Made by a program: the position numbers and the translations under genes. A stretch of DNA of 64,000 bases from Candidatus Poribacteria bacterium (GTDB taxonomy: Bacteria; Poribacteria; WGA-4E; WGA-3G). Shown piece by piece: positions 1 to 8,576 of this stretch. Every line of letters starts with the position of its first letter. Position 1 is the stretch's first letter. The notes beneath the pieces are model-generated. The model was not told the DNA's origin, did no database searches, and saw only the letters and a list, made by a program, of their open reading frames with translations. The stretch is taken from NCBI GenBank assembly GCA_022827185.1, contig JAJDTM010000003.1:1-64000 (forward strand). Reading direction: 5' to 3'.

Positions 1-677
1 TCACCAACAGTTGCCATGCCCTCTGGTTCAATGTAACCGTAAATCCGGTTCAGAACCTCGTTATATTGGCCTTCAAGTGCGCGACCAATGTCATTGTGGA
101 ATTTGTTCTCATTTACCAGCAGCGTCGCCAAACTCACACCGTTTGGATATACACTTCTGGAGATGAGTTCCACTGTTATGGGTGTAATTGCTACACTCTT
201 TGTCCAAAGGCGATTCTTCGTTAGACTCTCATAAGCCACGAGATTGACGTGGCAACTCACTATTATTAACCCACTTACCCTTCCAATACTTGAAAATCTG
301 AGTTGTGTTGTATCTGAACTGAACTCAACTTCAGCAGTGAGGACGAGATCAGCACCTTCTTTATCGGAATACGTCATTATGTCATAGTCTTGAAAAGGAC
401 CTTTAACACTAAAACCACGGGCAGTTAGTATCTCACCAAAGTCTTTCGTCATATTGCTGGCAAAGGTCTTAAAAAGTGGGATAGGCGTTCCACGACTTCC
501 ACCAACAATCTCTGCACCAACAACAGCGAATGTAAGATTAGCTGACCCGGGCATAGTTTCTGGAGGCGAATAATCAAAAGTGATAATCGTGCGTGGCGGT
601 TCAGGTTGAACGGTAGTAGCCAAGCAACCTGCTATTGTTATACTGACGATAGCAAGACATAAGGTTGTAAATTTCAT
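1..677 (-). CDS. Lipoprotein, C-terminus outside the window
   Basis: An open frame runs from ATG at 677 to the window edge with no stop (225 codons visible). The first 18 residues form a lipoprotein signal with a lipobox ending IAGC, so Cys18 is the likely lipidated residue and the protein sits in a membrane facing the periplasm or outside. A clear ribosome site (AAGGAG) lies about 7 bases before the ATG. The mature part has alternating hydrophobic strands and a pattern (a TFDYSPPE stretch near residue 33, then a long alpha/beta segment) that faintly recalls HpaA-type surface lipoproteins. That resemblance is a guess; no function is assigned. Confidence 0.75.
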   Translation of the reverse strand, partial: MKFTTLCLAIVSITIAGCLATTVQPEPPRTIITFDYSPPETMPGSANLTFAVVGAEIVGGSRGTPIPLFKTFASNMTKDFGEILTARGFSVKGPFQDYDIMTYSDKEGADLVLTAEVEFSSDTTQLRFSSIGRVSGLIIVSCHVNLVAYESLTKNRLWTKSVAITPITVELISRSVYPNGVSLATLLVNENKFHNDIGRALEGQYNEVLNRIYGYIEPEGMATVG

Positions 678-773
678 ATAGTTCTCCTTTTGAGGGTATT
701 AACCAACAAATGATGATGTAAGAATTAGCGAGATACCCTCTGAATCTCGCCGCATCATTTTTCAACTTTTCAT

Positions 774-2168
774 CTATCTCGGAAGTCCGAATGCAAAACG
801 GTCAATCTCCTCAGGATCGGATGCTTTAAACAGTCTGCCAGGGAGTTCTATATCTTCGGCTTCAACGGTACCATTTGAAACCAGCCATAGCCCGATACCG
901 GTTTCAGGGTGCGGGTATCTATCATCCCGCGCGACACTAAAAATCTTCGGGAGACCGTCACGCGTCAGAACAAACGGTTCACTCGCGACGAAAAAATCCC
1001 CCAGCCGCTTCCTGGTTCTCCAGTCTGGCTGGTCGCGAAATTGCAGACGAATCTGCGCGGCAGTCTCAACCGGGCAAGTTTCAAGTCCCATCTGTTTTGC
1101 ACGCGCATAAATGGCATCAATGGTAGCGAGTTCGCCCGCAGCAAACCCCATCTCCAGCATAGAAACAACAACGATATCAACCGTTGTTTCCGCTGCTACC
1201 ACCGGAAAACTCGGATTTTCAAGAGCCTGTCTGGACCATGAGCTGACATCACATTTTCCCTCAAGCAGTGCCACTAAAAGAGAAACACCACTCGCATGGG
1301 TTCCGAGTGTTATGGTCAAATCAGCAGTGAGATCCTTCGCGCTTTTTGTGCCTTCAGCATCGCCCGCAAAGTAATTACTGTAAAGTTTCTGAAAATGGAC
1401 AAGGTATGGGTTACCGAAGTTGCTGACGCTGAGAAAAAATAGGATTGCTACAACCAAAGCAGCTCCAATCGTCACCCACGGCAAGGACGGTTCCATTTTC
1501 GGTGAAATTTTCGATGGAGGTGTCGGATTCATGTCAACGACTTGTCGCATGATGTTCTGCTTTATACTCGATGATATCTGCACACCACTAAGCACTTCTT
1601 GGACCAAGAGTTCCTCTTCATCTTGTAACCGTTTTCGGGCGCGATAGAGTCGAAGCCTTATTGCCTCTACCGACACTCCCAAGAATTTGCTAATCTCCGT
1701 CGTTGTCATTTCGCCGAGATAATGGAGTGTCACCACTGTGCGCTCACCCTCCGGCAATTTTTCCAAAAGTTTTTCGACGATCTCAAAACGCTGTTCAGTT
1801 GCTTCTGTTTCGCGCTGTTCCAATTCGTAGCGCGTATAAGCAGATTTCACCACTTCTTCCATAGGTGTGTCCTCCAATGATTGCAATTGCTTGGCAGGTT
1901 TGTGTTTGCGCAGCCAATTCAGACAAAGCCGATCCGCAATGACATACAACCACCTGGGAAACTGGCTCGGATTTTTCAACGTTGAAAGTTTTTGATATGC
2001 GCGGAGGAAGGTATCTTGTGTAATTTCTTCTGCATGATGAAAATCACCGATTTTCTGATACGCGAGGGCGTGAACACTTTTTTGGTATTTTTCAACTAAA
2101 GTGCCGAATGCTGAGTCGTCGCCTGCTAAAACGGCCTGAATCAATTGAACATCGTCTTCTCTCTCCAC
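774..2168 (-). CDS. ECF RNA polymerase sigma factor fused to a membrane-anchored C-terminal domain
   Basis: 464 residues. Start is GTG at 2168, preceded by GAGGAGGG at good spacing. Region sigma-2 lies at about 22-90 (the AEEITQDTFLRAYQ stretch) and sigma-4 at about 128-185 (a helix-turn-helix around TTTEISKFLGVS), as in the RpoE/SigW class. An ordinary ECF factor would end near residue 190. Here the chain continues through a linker to one transmembrane helix at about 229-247 and a further 215 residues predicted to lie outside the cytoplasm. The tail resembles no family I can name; it could sense or anchor. No separate anti-sigma gene adjoins. Promoter recognition by the N-terminal half is inferred from family; the role of the tail is unknown. 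Confidence 0.85.
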   Translation of the reverse strand: MEREDDVQLIQAVLAGDDSAFGTLVEKYQKSVHALAYQKIGDFHHAEEITQDTFLRAYQKLSTLKNPSQFPRWLYVIADRLCLNWLRKHKPAKQLQSLEDTPMEEVVKSAYTRYELEQRETEATEQRFEIVEKLLEKLPEGERTVVTLHYLGEMTTTEISKFLGVSVEAIRLRLYRARKRLQDEEELLVQEVLSGVQISSSIKQNIMRQVVDMNPTPPSKISPKMEPSLPWVTIGAALVVAILFFLSVSNFGNPYLVHFQKLYSNYFAGDAEGTKSAKDLTADLTITLGTHASGVSLLVALLEGKCDVSSWSRQALENPSFPVVAAETTVDIVVVSMLEMGFAAGELATIDAIYARAKQMGLETCPVETAAQIRLQFRDQPDWRTRKRLGDFFVASEPFVLTRDGLPKIFSVARDDRYPHPETGIGLWLVSNGTVEAEDIELPGRLFKASDPEEIDRFAFGLPR

Positions 2169-2830
2169 GGCGTTCCCTCCTCATGAATAGATTCCGCTGC
2201 ATTGCATCCACTGAAATATCTAATTAAGTGCTGAGTCCCAGACTTTGTGCAATACAGTCCACGCAATTATATTATTACAATATGAAGTCATTATGAGTGC
2301 TATTATTAAAGACACATTTTTTTTCAAAAACGTTACATCACGTGAAAAAAATATTTTGTCAGGGTTGCTACTATCCCACGGATTTACAAATGGCAACTTG
2401 GGTTATGATAGGTCAATTCTAAATATTATTCAATATAAAAATACATAAGTCTATATATGACTATATGCCATACGATATTTTAAGACAGAAAGCAAATTAT
2501 ATTGATAAAAATCGCTAATTTCGCTTGAAAATACCTTTGCGGGTTTCAGGGTGTGATGGGGACAAAGAGCAGGGTCTCAGGGTGGGATGCAGACAAGGAA
2601 AATAACACTTTCTATTTCAAGGTAGCAACTTGGGTTATATAGTAAAACCCGTAACTACCTATACACTCACAAAATAGCGAGGATACAATCCTCGCCAGCA
2701 GCGGGAGGTGGTTTGTTCACTGCCAGCGGTGGGAGGAGGTTAAAAAAAATAAGGCGAGGTTGGGAAACCTCGCCTGCAATAGGAAGTATCAAATACTAAC
2801 GTTTTCACATTTTTCGGATTTTACCGGAAC
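2169..2830. other. AT-rich intergenic stretch with short repeats and two hairpins
   Basis: No convincing gene. It holds a 14-base direct repeat GCAACTTGGGTTAT at 2393-2406 and 2625-2638, a two-unit imperfect repeat of the form CAGGGTG-GATG-GACAA around 2547-2600, a perfect hairpin at 2677-2695 (GCGAGGAT, loop ACA) and another at 2753-2774 (GGCGAGGT with ACCTCGCC, loop TGGGAA). The second hairpin lies just past the stop of the 2831-3601 gene and could end its transcript, but it has no clean T run on that strand. Confidence 0.6.
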
Positions 2831-3601
2831 CTACCATCTACGCGTGAAATTCATTCTACCGGTAAGTCCTGTTTGCCCTTCCTCTTTTTTTGTCTCATAT
2901 CCGACATATAAGCCGAGTGTATTATTCTCACCATAATTGATGTTCAAACGTCCACCGAAATTTAGTGCCAACAATCTGTCAATCGGTTTGCCATCATCAC
3001 TGAGGGGGACATCGCTGGGAAAAAGCACTGATTCAAACTGTGGACCGATAGCGACAATGTCGTTAATGGCATAAGTAATGTAAGTCCGGTTGTAGAGTTC
3101 ATTAAAACTTTTGTCATCAAATAGGGTTTTAACCGTGGCGATTGTCCAGTGGAAACCGAAGATTTTACCGGCGGGTAGGATCGCAAAGATTTGCGGGTAT
3201 AAGGCATAGGGTCCGTCTGGACTGGTATACTCGAACCCAACGCCGAGCATCGGTGTTAGCAGCAGTGCCATGCTGTCATTGGCGATAACGGGGAATGAGA
3301 TGCCCATATCAAACTCACCCAAATGATCATTAACATAGATATTAGAATCAAACGAAATTCCACCGCTGAGTGGATGGCTTGCACCCACTAAGAAATAGGT
3401 GCCTAAACTATCGACATCAATTTGGAACCATCCTGTAATTTTCGGTTTTTCCTCCATCGGTTTTTCTTCCATCGCTTCAGCTTCAGCTTCATGGGCATCA
3501 GCGAACGCGGTAGAAAAACTGACAATAGACATTCCACATATAAGTATTACGATAGCAGCTAGCCGAAAAAGATTGTTAAAAAGCTGTGTATAAGTGTTCA
3601 T
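2831..3601 (-). CDS. Probable outer-membrane beta-barrel protein
   Basis: 256 residues. A signal peptide (positive start, hydrophobic core about 13-33, cleavage near AFADA) leads to an acidic linker containing two EEKP copies, then about 200 residues of alternating hydrophobic/polar strands rich in Gly, Tyr and Phe. The protein ends in Arg-Arg-Trp; an aromatic last residue is typical of barrels inserted by the BAM machinery. The start is supported by AGAGG about 9 bases upstream. The family is not recognised with certainty; it resembles short bacterial barrel proteins of unknown cargo. It is separated by 121 bases from trpF upstream on the same strand. Confidence 0.6.
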   Translation of the reverse strand: MNTYTQLFNNLFRLAAIVILICGMSIVSFSTAFADAHEAEAEAMEEKPMEEKPKITGWFQIDVDSLGTYFLVGASHPLSGGISFDSNIYVNDHLGEFDMGISFPVIANDSMALLLTPMLGVGFEYTSPDGPYALYPQIFAILPAGKIFGFHWTIATVKTLFDDKSFNELYNRTYITYAINDIVAIGPQFESVLFPSDVPLSDDGKPIDRLLALNFGGRLNINYGENNTLGLYVGYETKKEEGQTGLTGRMNFTRRW

Positions 3602-3722
3602 AAAAACCTCTTTTTTAATGGTTGTCAGTTATCGGTTATCAGTTTGCCTCGCAGTGAGAGTTAAGAGATAGCTGTTAAACCAGAGTTCGCTTTAATCGAC
3701 GACTGGTAACTGATTACTATTT

Positions 3723-4412
3723 TCAATTGGCTTGTTCGATCTGTTCCATCAGTTGTCCCAATTTTTGCGGGTCTTTGACACCTTTCAATGCTTCAACACC
3801 GGAACAGAGATCTATACCGTGCGGCCGGATCGTCTCAATAGCAGATTTGACGTTCTCTGGACGAATCCCACCCGCAAAGAATACTGGTAGCGGACTTTCG
3901 GCGATGAGTTCAGCGGCGACATTCCAATCACAGGTTTTGCCTGTGCCGCCGTATCTCGGTTTCTCGCCACTTAGATCAACGCTATCAAATAAGAGGAAAT
4001 CGGCACCGGCATCCCGATAGGCTTGCATCTCCGCGCGAACGGCAGGCATATCCACATTTTCTGGTCTACCTGCGGGTAGATAGACGGATTTCCAGAGTTG
4101 ACAGGTCACAGCGTGTTTAAGTGCTTCAACCTGTTGTGGCGACTCCTGCCCAAGGAGTTGAACGGCAAACGGTTGAACCTGTGATACCACTGTTTGAATG
4201 TCAGGGGTCGTGCGATTGTATAGCAAAAGTACAGTTGGGATAGGACTCTCGGTCGAGATTTCGACGGCTTGGACAGTGGAGCGTGTCCGTTCGGATACGG
4301 CAACATCAACTAACACGCCAGCGTAATCTGCGCCTGCGTCAGCGGCAAGTCGTGCATCATGGATAGAGGTTATGCCACAGATTTTGACACTGCAGCGGGA
4401 CTCGTTAGACAT
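3723..4412 (-). CDS. trpF: Phosphoribosylanthranilate isomerase
   Basis: 229 residues, normal length for TrpF. It isomerises N-(5-phosphoribosyl)anthranilate to the carboxyphenylamino-deoxyribulose phosphate in tryptophan synthesis. The TIM-barrel signatures are present: KICG at 10-13 with the catalytic Cys12, catalytic Asp143 in LLFDS, GGTGK at 155-159, and the phosphate-binding GGIRPENV (181-188) and SGVE (204-207). The usual VDVSSGVE reads IDLCSGVE here. No other trp gene adjoins; the neighbours on the same strand are a cupin and an outer-membrane-like protein. The start has AAGG about 11 bases upstream. Confidence 0.92.
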   Translation of the reverse strand: MSNESRCSVKICGITSIHDARLAADAGADYAGVLVDVAVSERTRSTVQAVEISTESPIPTVLLLYNRTTPDIQTVVSQVQPFAVQLLGQESPQQVEALKHAVTCQLWKSVYLPAGRPENVDMPAVRAEMQAYRDAGADFLLFDSVDLSGEKPRYGGTGKTCDWNVAAELIAESPLPVFFAGGIRPENVKSAIETIRPHGIDLCSGVEALKGVKDPQKLGQLMEQIEQAN

Positions 4413-4487
4413 TTTTTAATTTTACCTTGCGGTTAGACGGAGTAGGATCGGATCGGGATTACAAATCCCCCCTACACATACGCGTTT

Positions 4488-4847
4488 TTACTCTTCAAAG
4501 ACGGTTTGTCGGTCGGCATCCGAATAACAGATGATCATTGTCACGGGTTGCCAGCCGGTGTTGACGGCGTTATGCTTGACATTGCGCGGAATCCGCAACA
4601 TCATCCCCGGTCTGAGGGGGATGACTTCATCTCCTAATTTGTGGTCGCACTCACCGGAGAGCACATAGATGAGTTCTTCACAGTTCGGATGGTAGTGCGT
4701 AGGATTCCCTTCGCCAGCGTTGATATAGACGACTCCGAAAGTCATCTCGGCTTCTGGATCAATCTGATCATTACAGAGCCATTTAATCGCGCCCCACGGA
4801 AATTCAAGCGCGCCTGCATCATTACTATTGGTTAAAGTGATCTCCAT
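4488..4847 (-). CDS. Small single-domain cupin protein
   Basis: 119 residues from ATG at 4847, which has a good AAGGA ribosome site. A longer frame from 4901 would begin inside the inverted repeat of the neighbouring MITE-like element and is rejected. The double-stranded beta-helix carries the metal-binding set: His51, His53, Glu57 or Glu58 and His92 (THYHPNCEE ... VKHNAVN). Such small cupins bind a metal and may be enzymes or sensors. The substrate is unknown. It precedes trpF by 75 bases and could share its transcript. Confidence 0.8.
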   Translation of the reverse strand: MEITLTNSNDAGALEFPWGAIKWLCNDQIDPEAEMTFGVVYINAGEGNPTHYHPNCEELIYVLSGECDHKLGDEVIPLRPGMMLRIPRNVKHNAVNTGWQPVTMIICYSDADRQTVFEE

Positions 4848-4888
4848 AGTAATTCCTTTCTTCTGAATTCCTTTGATTTTTTTCCAAC

Positions 4889-4979
4889 AGGACTTACGCA
4901 TTTGTCCATGATAACGGACATCCTACGCACTGCAGGCGGGGTTTCAAATCCCGACTGCAGTGGGGGCTGCGTAAGTCCT
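4889..4979. mobile_element. MITE-like element, copy A
   Basis: 91 bp bounded by perfect 12-base terminal inverted repeats, AGGACTTACGCA at 4889-4900 and TGCGTAAGTCCT at 4968-4979. The centre is an imperfect hairpin (GCAGGCGGGGTTT with AAATCCCGACTGC). Copies B (9479-9568) and C (26298-26388) share the same order and spacing. No coding capacity, so it would have to be moved by a transposase elsewhere. The flanks show no obvious target duplication. Confidence 0.8.
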
Positions 4980-4984
4980 AATAA

Positions 4985-5821
4985 TTAGACTTCAAAGCAG
5001 GTTAAACATTGCGTAGCATAAGCCTGCAAGCCGACTGTAGGTTTCTCGTGTAGATAACCAACAGGGGCACAGATAGCACGTACGTTGCGAATCTGCATGT
5101 TAATTGCCCGATGCGTATGACCAAAGAGGACATGTGTTACGAGCGGTTCGTCCAAACAGTTGTCACCGAGCCCTTTACTTCCCATGAATGCCCGAAAGAA
5201 ATCCCACGGCAATTCGCCGTTATACCGGATACACTCTCGGAACGGCACATGGTGTGTAACAACGATGATACGCGACACTTCATCTCGGACAGCGGCAATT
5301 TGTGCGTTAAGTTCCGCCTCAAAACGGCTTGCAACAACACGATCCGTATCTGACCATTTCGCATACCGCTTGTCATTCCAGACCGCGCCCATCAATTCTT
5401 TTTCGGCGTATTGGACATCAGAGAAGTCATACCCATCGGGTGCGAAACTATAATCGTACCAACCGATGGTCCCGCAAAAACCGATTTGTTCCTTGATGAA
5501 GGGGCGGTCCATGAGCGGATGAAACCCACACTCATCACAGAGTTTTGAAATAATTCCGCATTTCTGTTCGCTTGTGACATTAGGTGTCTCAATTGCCCAG
5601 ATGTCATGGTTACCAGGGATAAATAGTATCTGACACCCTAAACTTGCGATCTGAAAAGCGTTAAGTGTTTCAGAGAGTTGAACTAAATGTCGTGCGATAT
5701 CGCCTGCAAGCACTAATACATCAAGCTGCGCTGTGCTCACAGCCTCAACAAGATGTGGAACGAGTGCCTTGTTCAAAGGCGTAACGTCTGTGTGTAAGTC
5801 TGAAATGAGTCCTATTTTCAT
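4985..5821 (-). CDS. Calcineurin-like metallophosphoesterase
   Basis: 278 residues. Metal-ligand motifs come in family order: Asp8-x-His10 (LISDLH), GD at 40-41, GNHD at 70-73, THH near 197 and GHTH near 237. These make a binuclear-metal phosphoesterase; the substrate is not predictable from sequence. I start at ATG 5821 (MKIGLISDLH) because the longer frame begins with TTG at 5854 and adds residues before the first strand. The gene is framed by MITE copy A on one side (4889-4979) and a lone matching end (5865-5876) on the other. Confidence 0.85.
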   Translation of the reverse strand: MKIGLISDLHTDVTPLNKALVPHLVEAVSTAQLDVLVLAGDIARHLVQLSETLNAFQIASLGCQILFIPGNHDIWAIETPNVTSEQKCGIISKLCDECGFHPLMDRPFIKEQIGFCGTIGWYDYSFAPDGYDFSDVQYAEKELMGAVWNDKRYAKWSDTDRVVASRFEAELNAQIAAVRDEVSRIIVVTHHVPFRECIRYNGELPWDFFRAFMGSKGLGDNCLDEPLVTHVLFGHTHRAINMQIRNVRAICAPVGYLHEKPTVGLQAYATQCLTCFEV

Positions 5822-5864
5822 TAGCAGCCTACATCCGGTTACGTAAACCTTCAAACAAATTACA

Positions 5865-5876
5865 TGCGTAAGTCCT
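5865..5876. repeat. Lone MITE terminal repeat
   Basis: TGCGTAAGTCCT, identical to the right end of copy A, with no matching element body next to it. With the left end of copy A it brackets the metallophosphoesterase gene in the orientation expected of a composite unit. Confidence 0.7.
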
Positions 5877-5877
5877 A

Positions 5878-7311
5878 TTACATTGATTTCTGTGCGAGAC
5901 TTTTGAAGACTTCATCTAAAAAGATGCGGATACCGCTGTCATCATCATCTTGGTACTGCTGACGCTGGCGTTCAAGTGCTTGGATTGAAGGTGCGTCACC
6001 GATTTGGGCAATTGCATCAACAAGTGTGAGCTGAATTGCGGATTCATTGGTGTCTTCCAACGCCTTAATGAGACGATCCCGCGCCTGAGCCCCCCCGATA
6101 CCGCCGAGTGCGGAGGCGGCAATGTCTTGCGTGCTGGTATCTCCGCTTTCAAAAGCAGCAATGAGTGCCGCAACAGCGGGTTTACCAATTTGCCTGAGTG
6201 CTACACCGGCTTGGAAACGGATACCGGGAATTTCTGTCGGATTTTCGAGAACAGCGATAAGCACATCAATTGCAGAAACGGGTTTGAGAGTTCCGAGTAT
6301 AGCGAGGCAGGCACGTCGAATTTCTTGTTCCGGCTCCACCGCAATTTGAATGTATTCCTGGGCAAGTTCTGCAAGCTGCCCTTCGTTAATTTTCTGGTAG
6401 AGTGCTTCGGATCTATGTCTGAACTGCGTTCCGAAGGGTGCTTTGAGGGTAGCCGTGTTTTCGGCTCGATCTACGGTAAGTAACCCCAAGATTGCGGCGG
6501 ACTCCAGCTGCTGCGCTTGAAGGCTATCGGCAGGAAGTTGGTTTACATCTGCCGTCTGAAATTGCTGGAAAAGTCCGTTTAGAACGCTCAATTCAACGAG
6601 ACGCTGTAAACTGCTAATTGATACTTTCCGGAGCGAAAGTTCGGTATTATTCCTGAAAATGTCCACGAGTGGTTCGATCGCACGGACATCCCCCAAATCG
6701 CCAAGTGCGCTTACAGCGGCAATTTTCACACCGATCAATTCAGTGGTTCGGAACGTGACCGACTGTTTAGCGAGTTTTCCGATCGTTTTCTTATAATCAT
6801 CAAGGCTATAAATTTTGCGTTCATCAACAATTTTTTCAACGACGTCGCCTACCTGAATATCAGTATTCGCGGCAGGGGTCCCGGGCCGAATTTCCTCAAC
6901 ACGGACGGTCCCATTGCCTTTTACGCTCAACCCGACTTTATCACCTTGTCTACGAAGGGAGATGCGAAGTGGCGGTTTATCTTTTAGATAGAGGATGAAG
7001 TTATTATCTTCATCTAACCCGCTTTTTAGTGCCTTGTTAAAGTCGCTGGTGCTTCGGATAGGATACTCCGCAATCACATAAGAGATAAGTTCACCACTCT
7101 CAAGTTGCGCCTTATTCGCCGGTCCATTCGGCGTAGTGTCTAAGACCACGACGCCACTCGTTGACCACCGGTCTTTCAGGTCACTGTCCAATTGTTGTAC
7201 TTGCATTTGCAAACGTTCATCGTAATATTGATTGTCGCAGCCGAGTCCGACGATCGCTGCCAAAAGTGGCACGATAAACATCAAGTCGCGAAGTTTGTCG
7301 AACCTTTCCAT
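5878..7311 (-). CDS. Lipoprotein with PDZ-like and HEAT repeats
   Basis: 477 residues. ATG at 7311 is chosen because it follows GAAGGAG and gives a clean lipoprotein signal with Cys25 (VGLGC). Two PDZ-like segments follow, at about 50-110 and 115-190 (the second has VEEIRPGTPAANTDIQVGD). From about 195 to the end there are at least five HEAT/armadillo-type helical pairs (patterns such as VKIAAVSALGDLGD and IRFQAGVALRQIG). Both modules bind peptides or proteins, so a scaffold or regulator anchored to a membrane is likely. It lies 73 bases after the related lipoprotein gene 7385-8269 and probably shares its transcript. Confidence 0.8.
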   Translation of the reverse strand: MERFDKLRDLMFIVPLLAAIVGLGCDNQYYDERLQMQVQQLDSDLKDRWSTSGVVVLDTTPNGPANKAQLESGELISYVIAEYPIRSTSDFNKALKSGLDEDNNFILYLKDKPPLRISLRRQGDKVGLSVKGNGTVRVEEIRPGTPAANTDIQVGDVVEKIVDERKIYSLDDYKKTIGKLAKQSVTFRTTELIGVKIAAVSALGDLGDVRAIEPLVDIFRNNTELSLRKVSISSLQRLVELSVLNGLFQQFQTADVNQLPADSLQAQQLESAAILGLLTVDRAENTATLKAPFGTQFRHRSEALYQKINEGQLAELAQEYIQIAVEPEQEIRRACLAILGTLKPVSAIDVLIAVLENPTEIPGIRFQAGVALRQIGKPAVAALIAAFESGDTSTQDIAASALGGIGGAQARDRLIKALEDTNESAIQLTLVDAIAQIGDAPSIQALERQRQQYQDDDDSGIRIFLDEVFKSLAQKSM

Positions 7312-7384
7312 TTTTTCTCCTTCCGATTTCATAACAAGTTTCGGCTTGTAAGCTGCGCCGAAGGGTGCGAGTCCGACTCGCGAT

Positions 7385-8269
7385 TCAATTAAGAGGAATG
7401 ACTACATCTCGACTGCTCTGTTCTTGCAAAGCGTCTAAGAGGGGTTCCACAACTTTTTCGTCGCCGAGGACTGCTAAAGCGCGTATTGCATCAACACGTA
7501 GCGACGACCCTTTGTTTTGTACAATTTTGACTAATTCTGGTACAGCGGCACCGCCGATTTTTCCGAGTGCCTCCACAGCGAGTTGGCGGACTTCAGGTTC
7601 CTCTCGGTCGCGTTCCCATTTGGCAGACCCGGATTCAATCACTGTAGCGAGTGCCGGAATAGCCTTCTCACTTCCAACCTCGCCAAGTGCCTTGACAACA
7701 TTCAAACGGGTTTCTGTGCGTCGGTGTTCCAGAAGTTTCACGAGGATGGGTACAATCGTGTTTGGGTCATCTTTGCCAAGGTGCCCAAGTACCCAATGCG
7801 CGTTGTGTCTATCGCGATTGTCACTCGACTTGATTGCCTTTTGCAGTTGATTGAGGAGCCGTTTCTGGTCTCCTTGTTTATAGACGCGTTTTAGGGCATC
7901 AAGTGCGGCGTTTTGGATATCCAAATCATCATCGCGGAGTGTCTCAAAAACGAGTCTCTCAAGATACTTCCGTTTTTCTGCTTGATATGCGAGGAACATC
8001 TGTTCGCCGCGTTCAGTAATCGATGCCTCCTCCCAGTCGGTCGTATTAGGTTCGTAAAATTCCTGAGAGTTATATAACCCAAGCAGATAATGTGCTTCAG
8101 CGTTATCCGTCGGTTGCTGGAGCGCGAGTTTAAATTCTCGGACAGCGCGCTCCTCTTTGCGGCGTTTATCCGATTTAATCAATTCTTTGCCCTTCGCGAG
8201 GTTTTCGTTCTGGGTGCCGCATCCCATACTAAAAAGGATAAGTACAAAAGCAAGCCAGATTTTTTTCAT
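7385..8269 (-). CDS. HEAT-repeat lipoprotein
   Basis: 294 residues from ATG 8269. The signal peptide ends in FSMGC (Cys17 lipidated). Residues about 35-75 form a TPR-like helical pair (AVREFKLALQQ ... AEAHYLLGLYNS), and from about 110 onward HEAT repeats dominate (TRLNVVKALGEVGS, VRQLAVEALGKIGG, LRVDAIRALAVLGD). The nine-residue longer start at 8296 falls inside a hairpin of the IS605-like relic and is less likely. First gene of a probable two-gene unit with the PDZ-HEAT lipoprotein; no catalytic motif seen. Confidence 0.8.
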   Translation of the reverse strand: MKKIWLAFVLILFSMGCGTQNENLAKGKELIKSDKRRKEERAVREFKLALQQPTDNAEAHYLLGLYNSQEFYEPNTTDWEEASITERGEQMFLAYQAEKRKYLERLVFETLRDDDLDIQNAALDALKRVYKQGDQKRLLNQLQKAIKSSDNRDRHNAHWVLGHLGKDDPNTIVPILVKLLEHRRTETRLNVVKALGEVGSEKAIPALATVIESGSAKWERDREEPEVRQLAVEALGKIGGAAVPELVKIVQNKGSSLRVDAIRALAVLGDEKVVEPLLDALQEQSSRDVVIPLN

Positions 8270-8289
8270 CAAAATCTTCAGTGTGGATA

Positions 8290-8310
8290 CTCCCATGCTT
8301 TAGCAGGGAG
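8290..8310. repeat. IS605-type end hairpin, first copy
   Basis: CTCCC, bulged A, TGC, TTTA loop, GCA, GGGAG. It has the same core (CATGCTTTAGCAGGG) as the hairpin at 8676-8696, about 385 bp away. Confidence 0.5.
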
Positions 8311-8576
8311 AGGAAACACTGCTCCTTTGTATTTGATTTGTTAAAGGCAGTCCGTTTTTTCGCCACGGTGCTGCTTGGCGATTCTCTTGAGTGTGCTGCT
8401 TCTTTTCGGAAGTGCTGTCACCATCTCCGATCCGACCTGACACGGTGCCCTTAAGAAAACAGGTAAATCCCTTTCGGGTGTATATTTCCCCATCCCGATC
8501 GCAGTGTCCGCTTTTTACGTCAGACTTGGGGGGCATCCTTAGATATGTCTACTACCCGTTCGACACATCGTTTTAA
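8311..8576. other. Non-coding stretch between the two IS605-type hairpins
   Basis: Short open frames exist on both strands (61-78 codons) but none has a recognisable domain, signal or good ribosome site. I checked for the zinc-finger tail of TnpB and the HUH motif of TnpA and found neither. It may be decayed insertion-sequence DNA. Confidence 0.45.

Noticed and set aside
2245..2448. 67-codon plus-strand frame in the AT-rich gap
   Set aside because: No ribosome site, no domain or signal, low complexity; chance frame.
3602..3722. CAGTTATCGGTTATCAG phrases as a tandem repeat
   Set aside because: Only loosely matching copies; listed as a minor motif and not called a separate element.
4848..4901. 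18-residue N-terminal extension of the cupin
   Set aside because: Begins inside the MITE inverted repeat and lacks a ribosome site; the ATG at 4847 has AAGGA.
8300..8536. 78-codon minus-strand frame between the IS605-like hairpins
   Set aside because: Checked for TnpB zinc-finger residues and TnpA HUH motif; not found, so not called as transposase.
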